From Streptomyces sp. Sge12 (GTDB lineage Bacteria; Actinomycetota; Actinomycetes; Streptomycetales; Streptomycetaceae): DNA of 64,000 nt. The notes beneath the pieces were generated by a model, which saw nothing but the letters and a program-made list of their open reading frames with translations, was not told where the DNA came from and made no database searches. The position numbers and the translations under genes are program-made. The stretch lies in NCBI RefSeq assembly GCF_002080455.1, contig NZ_CP020555.1, positions 6,748,501 to 6,812,500 on the forward strand. Direction: 5' to 3'. Shown piece by piece: positions 24,521 through 33,154 of the stretch; the stretch's first letter is position 1, and each line of letters opens with the position of its first letter.

Positions 24521-25717
24521 ATGCGTTCCGTCGCCGTAGTCCTCGGTACCCGGCCGGAGGCCATCAAGTTCGCGCCGGTCATCCAGGCCCTCCAGGACGA
24601 CCCCCGCTTCGAGCCCGTCGTGATCTCCACCGGGCAGCACCGCCAGATGCTCGACGAGACCCTCGACGCCTTCGGCCTCACCGCCGACGTCGACCTGAAG
24701 GTCATGGCCCCCAAGCAGACCCTCTCCCAGGTCACCTACCGCTCCCTGCGCGGCCTGGAGGACTACTTCGCCTCCGCACCCGCCGACGCCGTCCTGGTCC
24801 ACGGTGACACCGCCACCACCCTCACCGGAGCACTGGCCGGATTCCACCAGCGGATCCCCGTCGTCCACGTCGAGGCCGGACTGCGCAGCGGCCGGCTCGG
24901 ATCGCCCTTCCCCGAGGAGGGCAACAGACGGCTCGTCGCCCAGGTCGCCGCCCTCCACCTGGCCCCCACCCCCGGTAACCTGGCGAACCTGCTGCGCGAG
25001 GGCATCGCCGCCGACACGATCACCGTCACCGGCAACACCGTCATCGACGCCCTGCGCTGGGCCAGCGGCCGCGCCGAGAGCTACGGCGACCCGGCCCTGG
25101 CCGACCTCGACCGCGACCCGCGCCGGGTCGTCCTGGCCTCCGCGCACCGCCGCGAGGCATGGCCGCACCTGCCGCAGATCGGCCGGGCGCTGGCCCGCAT
25201 CGCCGACGAGCCCGGCGTGCGCGTCGTCGTCCCGCTGCACCGCAACCCCGTGGTCCGCGAGGCGCTGCTCCCGCACATCGGCAGCCACCCGAGCATCACC
25301 GTCGTCGACCCGCTGCCGTACCTCAGCTTCTGCAAGCTCATGGGCCGCGCCGACGTCATCGTCTCGGACAGCAGCGGCAGCCAGGAGGAAGGGCCCGCGC
25401 TCGGCAAGCCCACCCTGGTCCTCGGCGACGTCACCGAGCGGTCCGAGGCCATCGTCGCCGGCACCGCCTGCCTCGTCGGCACGGCCACCGAGGGCATCGT
25501 CACCCGCACCCTCGAGCTGCTGCGCGACCGGGCCGCGTACGAGCGGATGGCCACCGCCGCCAACCCGTACGGCGACGGACGGGCAACCGCCCGCACGGTC
25601 GCCGCCCTCGCCCACTTCTTCGGCCTGGGACCCGCACCCGAGCCCTTCGTCCCCGACAGCGCCGTCGACGAGCTCAGCGTCGAGCTCGCCCGTACGGCCG
25701 ACTTCGCCCGCACCTGA
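24521..25717 (+). CDS. UDP-GlcNAc 2-epimerase-like protein (WecB family)
   Basis: This 398-residue GT-B-fold protein has the WecB signatures: 'GTRPEAIKFAPVI' at the N-terminus, 'VHGDTATTLTGALAGF', 'VHVEAGLRSG', 'TGNTVIDAL', 'HRREAW' and 'SDSSGSQEEGPALGKP' (normally DSGGxQEE). Family members epimerise UDP-GlcNAc to UDP-ManNAc or hydrolyse it to ManNAc with inversion. The PFPEE and HRRE residues typical for catalysis are kept as 'SPFPEEGNRRL' and 'AHRREAW'. The SGG to SSG change in the nucleotide loop is a mild divergence. It leads the operon with the AUDH-like pair; stop-to-start spacing to the next gene is 21 bp. It may act on a cluster-specific sugar nucleotide. Confidence 0.9.
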   Translation: MRSVAVVLGTRPEAIKFAPVIQALQDDPRFEPVVISTGQHRQMLDETLDAFGLTADVDLKVMAPKQTLSQVTYRSLRGLEDYFASAPADAVLVHGDTATTLTGALAGFHQRIPVVHVEAGLRSGRLGSPFPEEGNRRLVAQVAALHLAPTPGNLANLLREGIAADTITVTGNTVIDALRWASGRAESYGDPALADLDRDPRRVVLASAHRREAWPHLPQIGRALARIADEPGVRVVVPLHRNPVVREALLPHIGSHPSITVVDPLPYLSFCKLMGRADVIVSDSSGSQEEGPALGKPTLVLGDVTERSEAIVAGTACLVGTATEGIVTRTLELLRDRAAYERMATAANPYGDGRATARTVAALAHFFGLGPAPEPFVPDSAVDELSVELARTADFART

Positions 25718-25738
25718 ACCCGGAGAGGAAGCCACCGC

Positions 25739-26521
25739 ATGAGCGCCACCCCGTCCGCCGTCGAACGCCCGCTGAACTTCAGCACCCCGTACCTGAGGGC
25801 CGCGCTCGTCCGCGACGCAGTGGACTACACCGTCGAAGGCCGCACCATCGTCGTCAACCCCGGTGTGACCCCCGTGACGATCGCCGAGGAACCGCGCAAG
25901 ACCATCCCCCCGCTCTCCTCGACCGTCCTCGCCGACACCCGCATCGAGAAGGCCGACGCGCTGCTCCTGCTGCGCACCGCCCCCGACGGCACCGACATCA
26001 CCGGCATCACCGCGGAACCCGGCTGGTCCCACCTCGCCGACCTCCTCGGCCCCGGCGAGTTCCCCCGCGAGACCGCCCTGTACCGCAGCCCCCAGGACGA
26101 CATCAACACCGTGCTGTTCGACCCGGCCCACGTACTCGGCGAGCGCGGGACCGCCATGGACCTGCGCGAGTTCAACGTCCGCGCCAACCTCTGGTTCTCG
26201 CCCGCCGGCACCGACTGCGCCGTCCACAACCAGCACGACTTCATCGAGGTCCACACCCAGGTCCACGGCCTGGGCCGGATGCAGCGCTTCCGGGACCGCG
26301 ACCACGCCTCGCTCTACCAGGACGTCCTGATGAGCCCCGGCTACACCACCCCGGACCCGTTCTGCGCCACCGGCCCCCAGTGCACCTACCACTACCCCTG
26401 GCACCAGTACCGGGCCGACACCGACTGCATCTGGCTCGCCATCGAGTACCACCCCGTACCCCGCGCGCTGCGCACCCTCCACCCCGCGCCCGCCCTCACC
26501 TCCCTGGAGAACCACTCATGA
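25739..26521 (+). CDS. Cupin protein resembling the cupin part of aldos-2-ulose dehydratase
   Basis: This 260-residue protein shows a cupin-like metal site: 'VHNQHDFIEVHTQVHGLG' (His163, His166, Glu170, His172) and later 'YHYPWHQYRADTD' with 'LAIEYHP'. From memory of the fungal enzyme aldos-2-ulose dehydratase/isomerase (AUDH), its C-terminal cupin region has a similar order (HNH...E.H, then IDYPWHAW and a closing FEFPG-like strand). No signal peptide is present. It overlaps the following beta-propeller gene by ATGA, so the two are coupled and plausibly form one enzyme. AUDH dehydrates and isomerises aldosuloses or 1,5-anhydrofructose to pyranones. The activity here is inferred, not shown; other cupin chemistry remains possible. 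Confidence 0.65.
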   Translation: MSATPSAVERPLNFSTPYLRAALVRDAVDYTVEGRTIVVNPGVTPVTIAEEPRKTIPPLSSTVLADTRIEKADALLLLRTAPDGTDITGITAEPGWSHLADLLGPGEFPRETALYRSPQDDINTVLFDPAHVLGERGTAMDLREFNVRANLWFSPAGTDCAVHNQHDFIEVHTQVHGLGRMQRFRDRDHASLYQDVLMSPGYTTPDPFCATGPQCTYHYPWHQYRADTDCIWLAIEYHPVPRALRTLHPAPALTSLENHS

Positions 26522-27765
26522 CCGCCACCGGCAAGAACCCCGAGACCGTCCTGCGCGCCCCGAAGTTCACCGCCGAGGTCGTCGCCGACCAGCTCCGCGA
26601 CGGCTACTGGCTGGAGGCCCCCGACATCGACGGGGACGGCAGGCCCGACCTGTTCGGCTACGGGCTGCGGCTCGGCGAGATCTACTGGTACGCCAACGAC
26701 GGCGACTGGACCCGCCGGCTGATAGCCGACCGGATCAAGATGCCCGTCGGGGCCGACTTCGCCGACGTCAGCGGCAACGGCCACCCCGACGTCATCGTCT
26801 GCTACGACCTGTACGGCCCGATCGGCACGATCCACGACGCCAACACCGAAGGCGGCAAGATCGACTGGCTGGAGAACCCCGGCACCCCCGACAAGGACGA
26901 GTCCCGCTGGAAGCGCCACTACGTCGGCCGCGCCACCGGCATGCACCGCCTGCGCGCCGGCCACTTCACCCGCACCGACCGCCTCCAGATCATCGGCCTG
27001 CCGATCGTCGCCAAGGAGGACGTCCACGCCGTACTGCCCGTCGTGCTGTTCACCCAGCCCGACGACGTGCACACGGCGGAGGAATGGCCGATGACCGTCA
27101 TCGACGACAGCCACTTCCGGATGATCCACGGCGCCGAGAAGAAGCGGGGCCTCGTCCCCGGCTCCGATCTCGAATCCCTGCTGCTGGCCTCCGACGAGGG
27201 CGTCACCTGGCTCTGGTTCGACGAGGCCCGCCAGGAATGGGTGCGCGAGCCGATCGGTACGGGCGAGCTCACCCAGTTCGAGCAGACCGGCTTCCGCGGC
27301 AGCGGTGACCTCAACGCGGGCCGGCTCGGCGACGACCCGATGGCGTACGTCGCCGCCATCGAGCCCTTCCACGGCAACACCGTGGCCGTCTACACGAAGG
27401 CCGAGGACGGCGAGGGCTGGAACCGCGTCCTGCTCGACGTGTACGGCGACCCCAACGAGAACGGCGAGGGCCCCGGCCACCAGATCGTATGCGCCGACTT
27501 CGACGGCGACGGGGACGAGGAGTTCCTCGTGGCACTGCGCGGACCGTGGCCCTGGCAGGGCGTCATGTACTACAAGGCCATCGACGCGGCCAACGGAGTC
27601 TGGGCCAAGTGGCGGGTCTCCGAGGAGTCCGTCGCCCGCATCGCCACGGCCGACTTCAACGGGGACGGCCGCCTCGACTTCGCCACCATCGCGTACTCCG
27701 TCCAGAACTACTACGTGGCCAAGGACGCCAAGCTCATGGTCTACCGCAACGAGATCGAGCAGTAG
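26518..27765 (+). CDS. Beta-propeller (VCBS/FG-GAP-like) protein resembling the propeller of aldos-2-ulose dehydratase
   Basis: This 415-residue protein has repeated calcium-loop-like motifs typical of propeller blades: 'DIDGDGRPDLFGYG', 'DVSGNGHPDVIV', 'DFDGDGDEEFLVAL' and 'DFNGDGRLDFATIAYS'. Stretches such as 'GMHRLRAGHFTRTDRLQI' and 'PFHGNTVAVYTK' recall, from memory, the N-terminal seven-bladed propeller of fungal AUDH, which holds an active site in that enzyme. Most bacterial VCBS proteins are secreted; this one has no signal peptide, in keeping with a cytoplasmic enzyme. ATG 26518 overlaps the cupin gene stop by 4 bp. Fungal AUDH is one chain (propeller then cupins); here the two parts are separate genes in reversed order. 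Confidence 0.7.
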   Translation: MTATGKNPETVLRAPKFTAEVVADQLRDGYWLEAPDIDGDGRPDLFGYGLRLGEIYWYANDGDWTRRLIADRIKMPVGADFADVSGNGHPDVIVCYDLYGPIGTIHDANTEGGKIDWLENPGTPDKDESRWKRHYVGRATGMHRLRAGHFTRTDRLQIIGLPIVAKEDVHAVLPVVLFTQPDDVHTAEEWPMTVIDDSHFRMIHGAEKKRGLVPGSDLESLLLASDEGVTWLWFDEARQEWVREPIGTGELTQFEQTGFRGSGDLNAGRLGDDPMAYVAAIEPFHGNTVAVYTKAEDGEGWNRVLLDVYGDPNENGEGPGHQIVCADFDGDGDEEFLVALRGPWPWQGVMYYKAIDAANGVWAKWRVSEESVARIATADFNGDGRLDFATIAYSVQNYYVAKDAKLMVYRNEIEQ

Positions 27766-27913
27766 GCCCGCGGCGCCCCCGCCCCCCTCGCGCACCGGTA
27801 CCGGCCGGGCAGTCCCGTACGCCCCTTCGCGCCGCCGGGACCGCGCACCGCACCGCGGAGCACGGTCCCGGCCGCCGCCCCCGACGAACCCCACTCCCGA
27901 AAGAGCGATTCCT

Positions 27914-29143
27914 GTGGCCTCCACGACGTCCCCCGACGCCGCGAAGCGGGCGAAGCTGCCCTCACTGACCGGCCTGCGGTTCTTCGCCGCACTCTCCGTC
28001 TTCTTCTTCCACTCGTCCCTGACCGACTCCCCGATCCCGCCGAACGCGCCCATCAACCCCTTCGCGGACGCCTCGATCGCCGACGGGTTCTCCACCGCCT
28101 TCGGCAAGGCGGGCTACCTGGGAGTCTCCTTCTTCTTCGTCCTCTCCGGCTTCGTCCTCGCCTGGGCCGCCAAGCCCGGCGAGCGCGTCACCGCCTTCCT
28201 CCGCCGCCGACTGCTGAAGATCTTCCCCAACCACGTCGTCGTCTTCGCCGCCGCGATGCTCCTCTTCGCCGGCTCCGCGGTCACCGGCGTCGCCGACTGG
28301 CTCCCGAACCTCTTCCTCATCCACACCTGGTGGCCGCAGCCCACCGTCAACCTCAGCGTCAACCCGCCCAGTTGGTCCCTCGGCAGCGAACTGCTCTTCT
28401 ACATGCTCTTCCCGGCCCTCATCGTCCCGATCCGCAGACTCCGCGGCCGGACCGCCCTGTGGGGCTGGAGCGCCGCGATGGTCGCCGGGATGGTCGCCAT
28501 GCAGCTCATCGCCACCTACTTCGTCCCCGACACCCCGAAGTCCACCATCACGCCCATCTCCGGCATGCAGTTCTGGTTCGGCTACCTGCTGCCGGCCGGC
28601 CGCCTCTTCGAGTTCGTCCTCGGCATCCTGCTCGCCCGGATCGTCCTTGCGGGACTGTGGCCGCGCCGCGTCGGCTTCGGCGTCTGTGCCGTGCTCACCG
28701 TCCTCGGCTACGCCGCGGCCCTCGTCGCCCCGTTCCAGTACGGGTTCGTCGTCGCCACGATCGTCCCCGTCGCCGCGCTCATCGGCGCCACCGCACAGGC
28801 CGACGTCGACGGCCGGGCCACGTTCCTGCGCAGCCGGACCATGGTGTGGCTCGGCGAGGTGTCCTTCGGCTTCTACCTCGTCCAGGGCGTCACGATCTTC
28901 TACCTGCGCTCGCTGCTCGGCGAGCACACCTACAGCGTCCCGGTGGCCCTGCTGGTGATCGCCGGCTTCTTCGCGGCCTCACTGCTCGGCGGCTGGCTCC
29001 TCTTCCGCTTCGTGGAGATGCCCGCCATGCGCCGCTTCGGCCGCGCCCGGCCCCGTACGCCGTCCGTCCCTGCACCGGCCCCGGCTGCCACCCACGAGCC
29101 GTCCGGTGACCGCACCCCGGTCACCGCGGCCGCCCGCGACTGA
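27914..29143 (+). CDS. Acyltransferase family 3 membrane protein (OafA/YrhL type)
   Basis: This 409-residue integral membrane protein has about 10 hydrophobic segments and the family motifs 'LPSLTGLRFFAALSVFFFHSS' (catalytic-type His in the first helix) and 'SFFFVLSGFVLAWA', 'PPSWSLGSELLFYMLFP', with the closing 'RFVEMPAMRRF'. The family O-acylates sugars or macrolide-like products, taking acyl groups across or within the membrane. GTG 27914 is the first reasonable start; GAAAGAG lies 8 nt upstream. It follows the AUDH-like gene by 148 bp in the same direction. A role in acylating the sugar-derived product, or in self-protection, is inferred from context only. Confidence 0.9.
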   Translation: MASTTSPDAAKRAKLPSLTGLRFFAALSVFFFHSSLTDSPIPPNAPINPFADASIADGFSTAFGKAGYLGVSFFFVLSGFVLAWAAKPGERVTAFLRRRLLKIFPNHVVVFAAAMLLFAGSAVTGVADWLPNLFLIHTWWPQPTVNLSVNPPSWSLGSELLFYMLFPALIVPIRRLRGRTALWGWSAAMVAGMVAMQLIATYFVPDTPKSTITPISGMQFWFGYLLPAGRLFEFVLGILLARIVLAGLWPRRVGFGVCAVLTVLGYAAALVAPFQYGFVVATIVPVAALIGATAQADVDGRATFLRSRTMVWLGEVSFGFYLVQGVTIFYLRSLLGEHTYSVPVALLVIAGFFAASLLGGWLLFRFVEMPAMRRFGRARPRTPSVPAPAPAATHEPSGDRTPVTAAARD

Positions 29144-29152
29144 CCCGCCGCC

Positions 29153-30073
29153 CTACTGCTCCCCGCCCGCGTCGGCATCCGCCGACGCGGGCTTCGGGGC
29201 GTTGCGCCCCGGCGCCGCCGCCGGACCGGCGGTCAGGCTCGACAGCATGTGCAGCGCCGCATCGGAGGGAGAGGACTCGGGGGCGCTGTAGAGCAGCATC
29301 CGGTGGTTGGTGCCGTCGGTCAGGTGCAGGTTCTCGAAATCGAGGGTGAGCGGGCCCACCACCGGGTGGTGCAGATTCTTGGTGCCGACCGTGCAGTCCC
29401 GTACCGGGTGCTTGGACCACAGCGAGGCGAAGTCCGGGCTCTGGAGCATCAGGGACCCGATGAGCTCGGCGAGGGCGCGGTCCTCCGGATTGCGCCCTGC
29501 CACCAGGCGCAGGGCCGCCAGGGCGACCCGGGCCTCGCTCTTCCAGTCCGTGTACAGCTCCCGGGTGTGCGGGTCGAGGAACAGCATCCGCGTGAGGTTC
29601 GGACGCACCGCCGGATCGTCGGGGCTCGCGAGGTCCACATGGCCCGCGAGCAGGGCGTGGCCCAGCGGATTCCAGGCCAGCACGTTGTTGCGGCCGTCCA
29701 GCACGACCGCCGGGACCTGCGGCATCGCGGCGATCAGCCGGCGCGTGGTGTCGCGGGCGTACTCGGGACGCGGCGACTGGACCCGCTTGGCGCGGGGCGG
29801 CCGCGCGAGGTTCAGCAGGTGGGCGTGCTCGTCCGGGGTCAGGCGCAGGGCGCGGGCCAGGGCGTCGAGGACGCTGTCCGAGGCGTTCGTGCTCTGCCCC
29901 TGCTCCAGGTGCGTGTAGTACGTGATGCTCACGCCCGCCAGGAGGGCGAGCTCCTCACGCCGCAGCCCCGGTACGCGCCGGCGGGTGCCGTGGGAGGGGA
30001 GCCCGACGTCCTCGGGCTGGAGCTGGGCGCGACGCGTGCGGAGGAACTCGCCCAGGGCAGTCGGTGTGTCCAT
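29153..30073 (-). CDS. XRE-family regulator with MmyB-like domain
   Basis: This 306-residue protein has an N-terminal helix-turn-helix ('PGLRREELALLAGVSITYYTHLEQG', abbreviated) and a MmyB-type ligand domain ('NLTRMLFLDPHTRELYTDW', 'LASLWSKHPV'). It is convergent with the acyltransferase gene (9 bp between stops) and divergent from MFS copy 2, 167 bp away, so it probably regulates that exporter. A stem-loop (29165-29192) lies inside the 3' coding end and may terminate transcription from both sides. It is a paralogue of the regulator at 6338-7162 with similar N-terminal organisation. Confidence 0.88.
   Translation of the reverse strand: MDTPTALGEFLRTRRAQLQPEDVGLPSHGTRRRVPGLRREELALLAGVSITYYTHLEQGQSTNASDSVLDALARALRLTPDEHAHLLNLARPPRAKRVQSPRPEYARDTTRRLIAAMPQVPAVVLDGRNNVLAWNPLGHALLAGHVDLASPDDPAVRPNLTRMLFLDPHTRELYTDWKSEARVALAALRLVAGRNPEDRALAELIGSLMLQSPDFASLWSKHPVRDCTVGTKNLHHPVVGPLTLDFENLHLTDGTNHRMLLYSAPESSPSDAALHMLSSLTAGPAAAPGRNAPKPASADADAGGEQ
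29165..29192. terminator. 12-bp-stem hairpin between convergent genes
   Basis: Arms 29165-29176 and 29181-29192 pair perfectly around a 4-nt loop. The element lies within the last codons of the XRE gene and 22 bp past the acyltransferase stop, so it could end both transcripts. Confidence 0.6.
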
Positions 30074-30240
30074 GCGTTCCAGTGTGCCGGGGGAGGGCGC
30101 CGAACGCTGCCCGTGAAGGTGGCCCTGGGAGTGCTAGCTTGCCCGGCGCCAGCACAACCAGGGGGCTGGGTAACCCCCTCCGACCGGTCCAGAGTCGATG
30201 ACGCAACAGGTCGTTGCGTGATCGAGAGGATGTGTTCGCG

Positions 30241-31650
30241 ATGTCGGTCGTCGAGGGTGCGCGGGTCGATACGGGTACCGGGGGGCCCGTTCGTCTGGAT
30301 GGGCGTTTGAAGCTTGTCCTGGTGGTGCTGCTGGTGGCGCAGTTCATGCTGGCGGTGGATTTCTCGATTCTGAATGTGGCGTTGCCGGTGATCGGTGACG
30401 GGCTGGGTTTCTCGTTGTCGAATCTGCAGTGGATCGCGACGTCGTTCGCGTTGTGTGCTGCTGGTTTCACCCTGCTGTTCGGTCGGGTGGCGGATCTGTT
30501 CGGTCGGCGTCGGTTGTTCCTGGTGGGGCTGGGGGTGCTGGGTCTGTCGTCGTTGGCGGGTGGTCTGGCTACCTCGCCGGAGATGCTGCTGGTGGCTCGG
30601 GTGTTCCAGGGTCTTGCGACGGCGGCGGTCACCCCTGCCGGTCTGTCGTTGTTGACGACGTCGTTCCCGGAGGGGCCGCTGCGTCAGAAGGCGCTCGGTT
30701 TGAATGGTGCGTTGATGTCGGCGGGGTTCACGACGGGCGCCATTTTGGGTGGTGTGTTGACGGATCTGCTGTCGTGGCGGTGGGCGTTCTTCATCAACGT
30801 GCCGGTGGCGCTGGCGGTGTTGTTCATCGCTCCTGTGGTGATCAAGGAGTCGCGTCCGGCGGTGCGTCCGAAGCTGGATCTGCCCGGTGCGACGGCGGTC
30901 ACCCTGGGTCTCCTCGCGCTGATCTACGGACTGACGCAGGCCGGTGAGCACGGTTGGGGTTCGGGCAGTGCGCTGGGCTGGCTGGCGGCGGGAGTGGTGC
31001 TGCTGGTGGTGTTCTATGCGGTCGAGTCGAGGAGTTCGGCTCCGCTGGTCCCGGTGTCGGTGTTGAAGAAGAAGACGGTGGCCTGGGGCAATATCGCGGG
31101 TCTGATCGCGTTCCTGACGGAGACGAGTCTGGTCTTCCTGATGACGCTCTACCTCCAGGAGGTCCTGGACTTCTCGCCGCTGACGGCGGGTCTGTCGTTC
31201 GGTGTGCTGGGCATCGGGACGGTGATCGGTGGTTCGATCGCTCCGCGCGTCATCGGGGCGACGAGCACGCGGACCACGCTGATCGTGGGGGGTGTGCTCC
31301 AGGCCGTCGCGACGTTGAGCCTGGTCGCGTTGGGTGAGACCTCGTCGAGCATGTGGCTGCTGCTGGTCGCCACGTTTGCCGGTGGTGTGGGGAACATGTT
31401 GGTGATCGTCGGGTTCATGGTGACGGCGACGACGGGGCTGCCGGATCACGAGCAGGGTATGGCGACGGGTCTGGCGACGATGACGCAGCAGATCGGTATC
31501 ACGATGGGCACGCCGATCATGTCGGCGATCGCCGCGGCGAACACCGATATCCATGCCGGGATCACGACCGCGGTCATCGTCAACACCGCGATCGTCGTCC
31601 TCGGCACCCTCACCACCGCCCTCTTCCTCCGCACCAAGCAGTCCCGCTGA
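30241..31650 (+). CDS. MFS drug-type exporter (DHA2/EmrB-QacA), twin copy 2
   Basis: This 469-residue exporter is almost the same as the protein at 18784-20226: within the shared 1346-bp block only two residues differ (V/L and I/V). The N-terminal ~15 residues and the C-terminal tail differ (here ending in 'RTKQSR'). ATG 30241 has GAGAGGA 10 nt upstream, and the 5' leader also resembles that of copy 1 (gatcgagagga-type). It has 14 predicted membrane segments and motif A 'GRVADLFGRRRLF'. It is divergent from an MmyB-type regulator, unlike copy 1, which follows a StrR-like gene; the twins may therefore be expressed under different signals. Confidence 0.92.
   Translation: MSVVEGARVDTGTGGPVRLDGRLKLVLVVLLVAQFMLAVDFSILNVALPVIGDGLGFSLSNLQWIATSFALCAAGFTLLFGRVADLFGRRRLFLVGLGVLGLSSLAGGLATSPEMLLVARVFQGLATAAVTPAGLSLLTTSFPEGPLRQKALGLNGALMSAGFTTGAILGGVLTDLLSWRWAFFINVPVALAVLFIAPVVIKESRPAVRPKLDLPGATAVTLGLLALIYGLTQAGEHGWGSGSALGWLAAGVVLLVVFYAVESRSSAPLVPVSVLKKKTVAWGNIAGLIAFLTETSLVFLMTLYLQEVLDFSPLTAGLSFGVLGIGTVIGGSIAPRVIGATSTRTTLIVGGVLQAVATLSLVALGETSSSMWLLLVATFAGGVGNMLVIVGFMVTATTGLPDHEQGMATGLATMTQQIGITMGTPIMSAIAAANTDIHAGITTAVIVNTAIVVLGTLTTALFLRTKQSR
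30286..31631 (+). repeat. 1346-bp near-identical direct repeat, copy 2 (MFS gene)
   Basis: Gap-free match to 18847-20192 with 17 substitutions by eye. The repeats flank the SDR, transporter, oxidase, wecB, AUDH-like, acyltransferase and XRE genes. Confidence 0.9.
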
Positions 31651-31762
31651 CGAAGTGCGCGCCCCCACTAAGGCAACTCCGCCTTGTGACAGCCCTGCCC
31701 CGGCCGCGAACGTTGGCCCCGGGCCCGGCGCGAGCGCCGGCTACCGATGGAAAGGAACCCCG

Positions 31763-32614
31763 ATGGCCACACCCACCGTCGTCAGCTGGGAGCAGGTGTC
31801 CGTGCCCACCGCGTCCGGGCCCCTTCCCGCCCGCGCGTACCGGCCGGGTACCGGGTCGCCGCAGGGCTGGCTGGTGTGGGCCCACGGGGGCAGCTGGCGC
31901 GCGGGATCCGCCCAGGACTGGCACGGCGCCACCGCGGAACTCGCCCAGCACTCCGGTTTCGGCGTGCTGAGCGTGGACTACCGCCTCGCCCCCGACGTAC
32001 GCCACCCGGCCATGGTCGAGGACGTCCTGTCCGCCCTGACCTGGGCCGGGGAGCAGGACCACGACCGGTCCGCGCAGCCCGCCGGGCCCGTCCTCGCCGT
32101 CGGCGGGGACAGCGCCGGAGGCACCCTCGCCGCCTGCGCCGCCCTCGTCCGCCGCGACCGCGGGCTGCCGCTGGCCGCGCAGGTCCTGGCGTACCCGCCG
32201 CTGGACCCCGCGTGCGCGGCAGCCTCGTACCACCGCTTCCCCGACCTGTTCCCGACCGCCTCCTACCTGGTGGCGGCCTGGCAGGACTACCGGCTTCCGG
32301 GCCGGCCGGTCGCCCCGGACGGCACCCGGCTCCACAGCACCCCCTTCGAGGCCGCCGACCTCAGCGGACTGGCACCGGCCGTCCTCGCCACCGGCGACCT
32401 CGACCCCGTCAGCGACGACGTGCACCACTACGGGCAGCTGCTGCGGGCCGCCGGAGTGGAGGTCACCCTGCGCGAGTTCCGGCAGACGGGCCACGGGGCG
32501 TTCCTGCAACCCGGCCGTGGCGGCCCGGGCCGGCAGCCGGCCGCGTCGATGCGCGGCTGGCTCGGCCGGGCCCTGCACCCCTTCCTCCCTCGTTCACCCC
32601 TCAAGGAGCTCTGA
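31763..32614 (+). CDS. Alpha/beta hydrolase (HSL/esterase type)
   Basis: This 283-residue protein has the hormone-sensitive-lipase-type motif 'AHGGSW' (oxyanion HGG), nucleophile elbow 'GGDSAGG', an Asp in 'TGDLDPVSDD' and a His in 'TGHGAF', giving a complete Ser-Asp-His triad. It would hydrolyse an ester or lactone in the cytoplasm. ATG 31763 has AAAGGAA 7 nt upstream. It begins a run of three closely spaced genes (hydrolase, unknown 174-residue protein, LLM oxidoreductase), probably an operon. A role in deacylation or lactone opening of the cluster product is speculative. Confidence 0.9.
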   Translation: MATPTVVSWEQVSVPTASGPLPARAYRPGTGSPQGWLVWAHGGSWRAGSAQDWHGATAELAQHSGFGVLSVDYRLAPDVRHPAMVEDVLSALTWAGEQDHDRSAQPAGPVLAVGGDSAGGTLAACAALVRRDRGLPLAAQVLAYPPLDPACAAASYHRFPDLFPTASYLVAAWQDYRLPGRPVAPDGTRLHSTPFEAADLSGLAPAVLATGDLDPVSDDVHHYGQLLRAAGVEVTLREFRQTGHGAFLQPGRGGPGRQPAASMRGWLGRALHPFLPRSPLKEL

Positions 32615-32615
32615 C

Positions 32616-33140
32616 ATGACCACCACCGCCGACGTCCCCAACCTCGACGCCCTGCTGCGCCACTTCGCCGATCTGCGCGACGGCATCCACGGCGGCGCCG
32701 TCTCCCGGCCCGACAAGGAGGAGCACTTCCGTACCGCCGCACGCCTGCTGGACCCGTACGCCCGCCAGGCGCTCGGCGAGCTCAACGACGAACTCCTCCT
32801 CGGACAGGGCGTGATCGACGCCAGCGAGGTGCAACGCGCCGACGACGGCAGCCTCTTCCACGCCTGGACCCTCTGGTGGGACGAGCAGTCGGCCGCCGAC
32901 ATCCCGCCCGTGACGCTCTACGCCCACTACGGAGCCTCGTTCCACCACCCGCACCTGCGCGGGGCGACGGTCTCCGAATGGCCCCTGAACGTCTTCGACG
33001 ACGCGCAGGCCGCCGCCGAACTGCCCACCCTGCGCGCGATCGCCGCCGCGGACCTCCACAACCTGGTTTTCGAACGGGACTTCAGGATCGTGCCCGCGAC
33101 CATGGCGGGCGCCACCGGCCTTCCCGCCCACCAGCACTGA
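32616..33140 (+). CDS. Unknown 174-residue protein
   Basis: I do not recognise the family. The protein is soluble-looking with no signal peptide or membrane segment; it has an N-terminal helical part ('LLRHFADLRDGIHGG', 'EHFRTAARLLDPYARQAL') and a more beta-rich C-terminal half with 'YAHYGASFHHPHLRGA'. ATG 32616 has AAGGAG 10 nt upstream and lies 1 bp after the hydrolase stop; the LLM oxidoreductase follows after 14 bp. Tight spacing indicates co-transcription and a linked role. Codon use resembles its neighbours. Confidence 0.75.
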   Translation: MTTTADVPNLDALLRHFADLRDGIHGGAVSRPDKEEHFRTAARLLDPYARQALGELNDELLLGQGVIDASEVQRADDGSLFHAWTLWWDEQSAADIPPVTLYAHYGASFHHPHLRGATVSEWPLNVFDDAQAAAELPTLRAIAAADLHNLVFERDFRIVPATMAGATGLPAHQH

Positions 33141-33154
33141 AGGGGCGGCCCGTC

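Noticed and set aside
24491..26515. 674-codon minus-strand frame
   Set aside because: Antisense shadow of the wecB-like and cupin genes; composition is Gly/Asp/Val-rich and without motifs.
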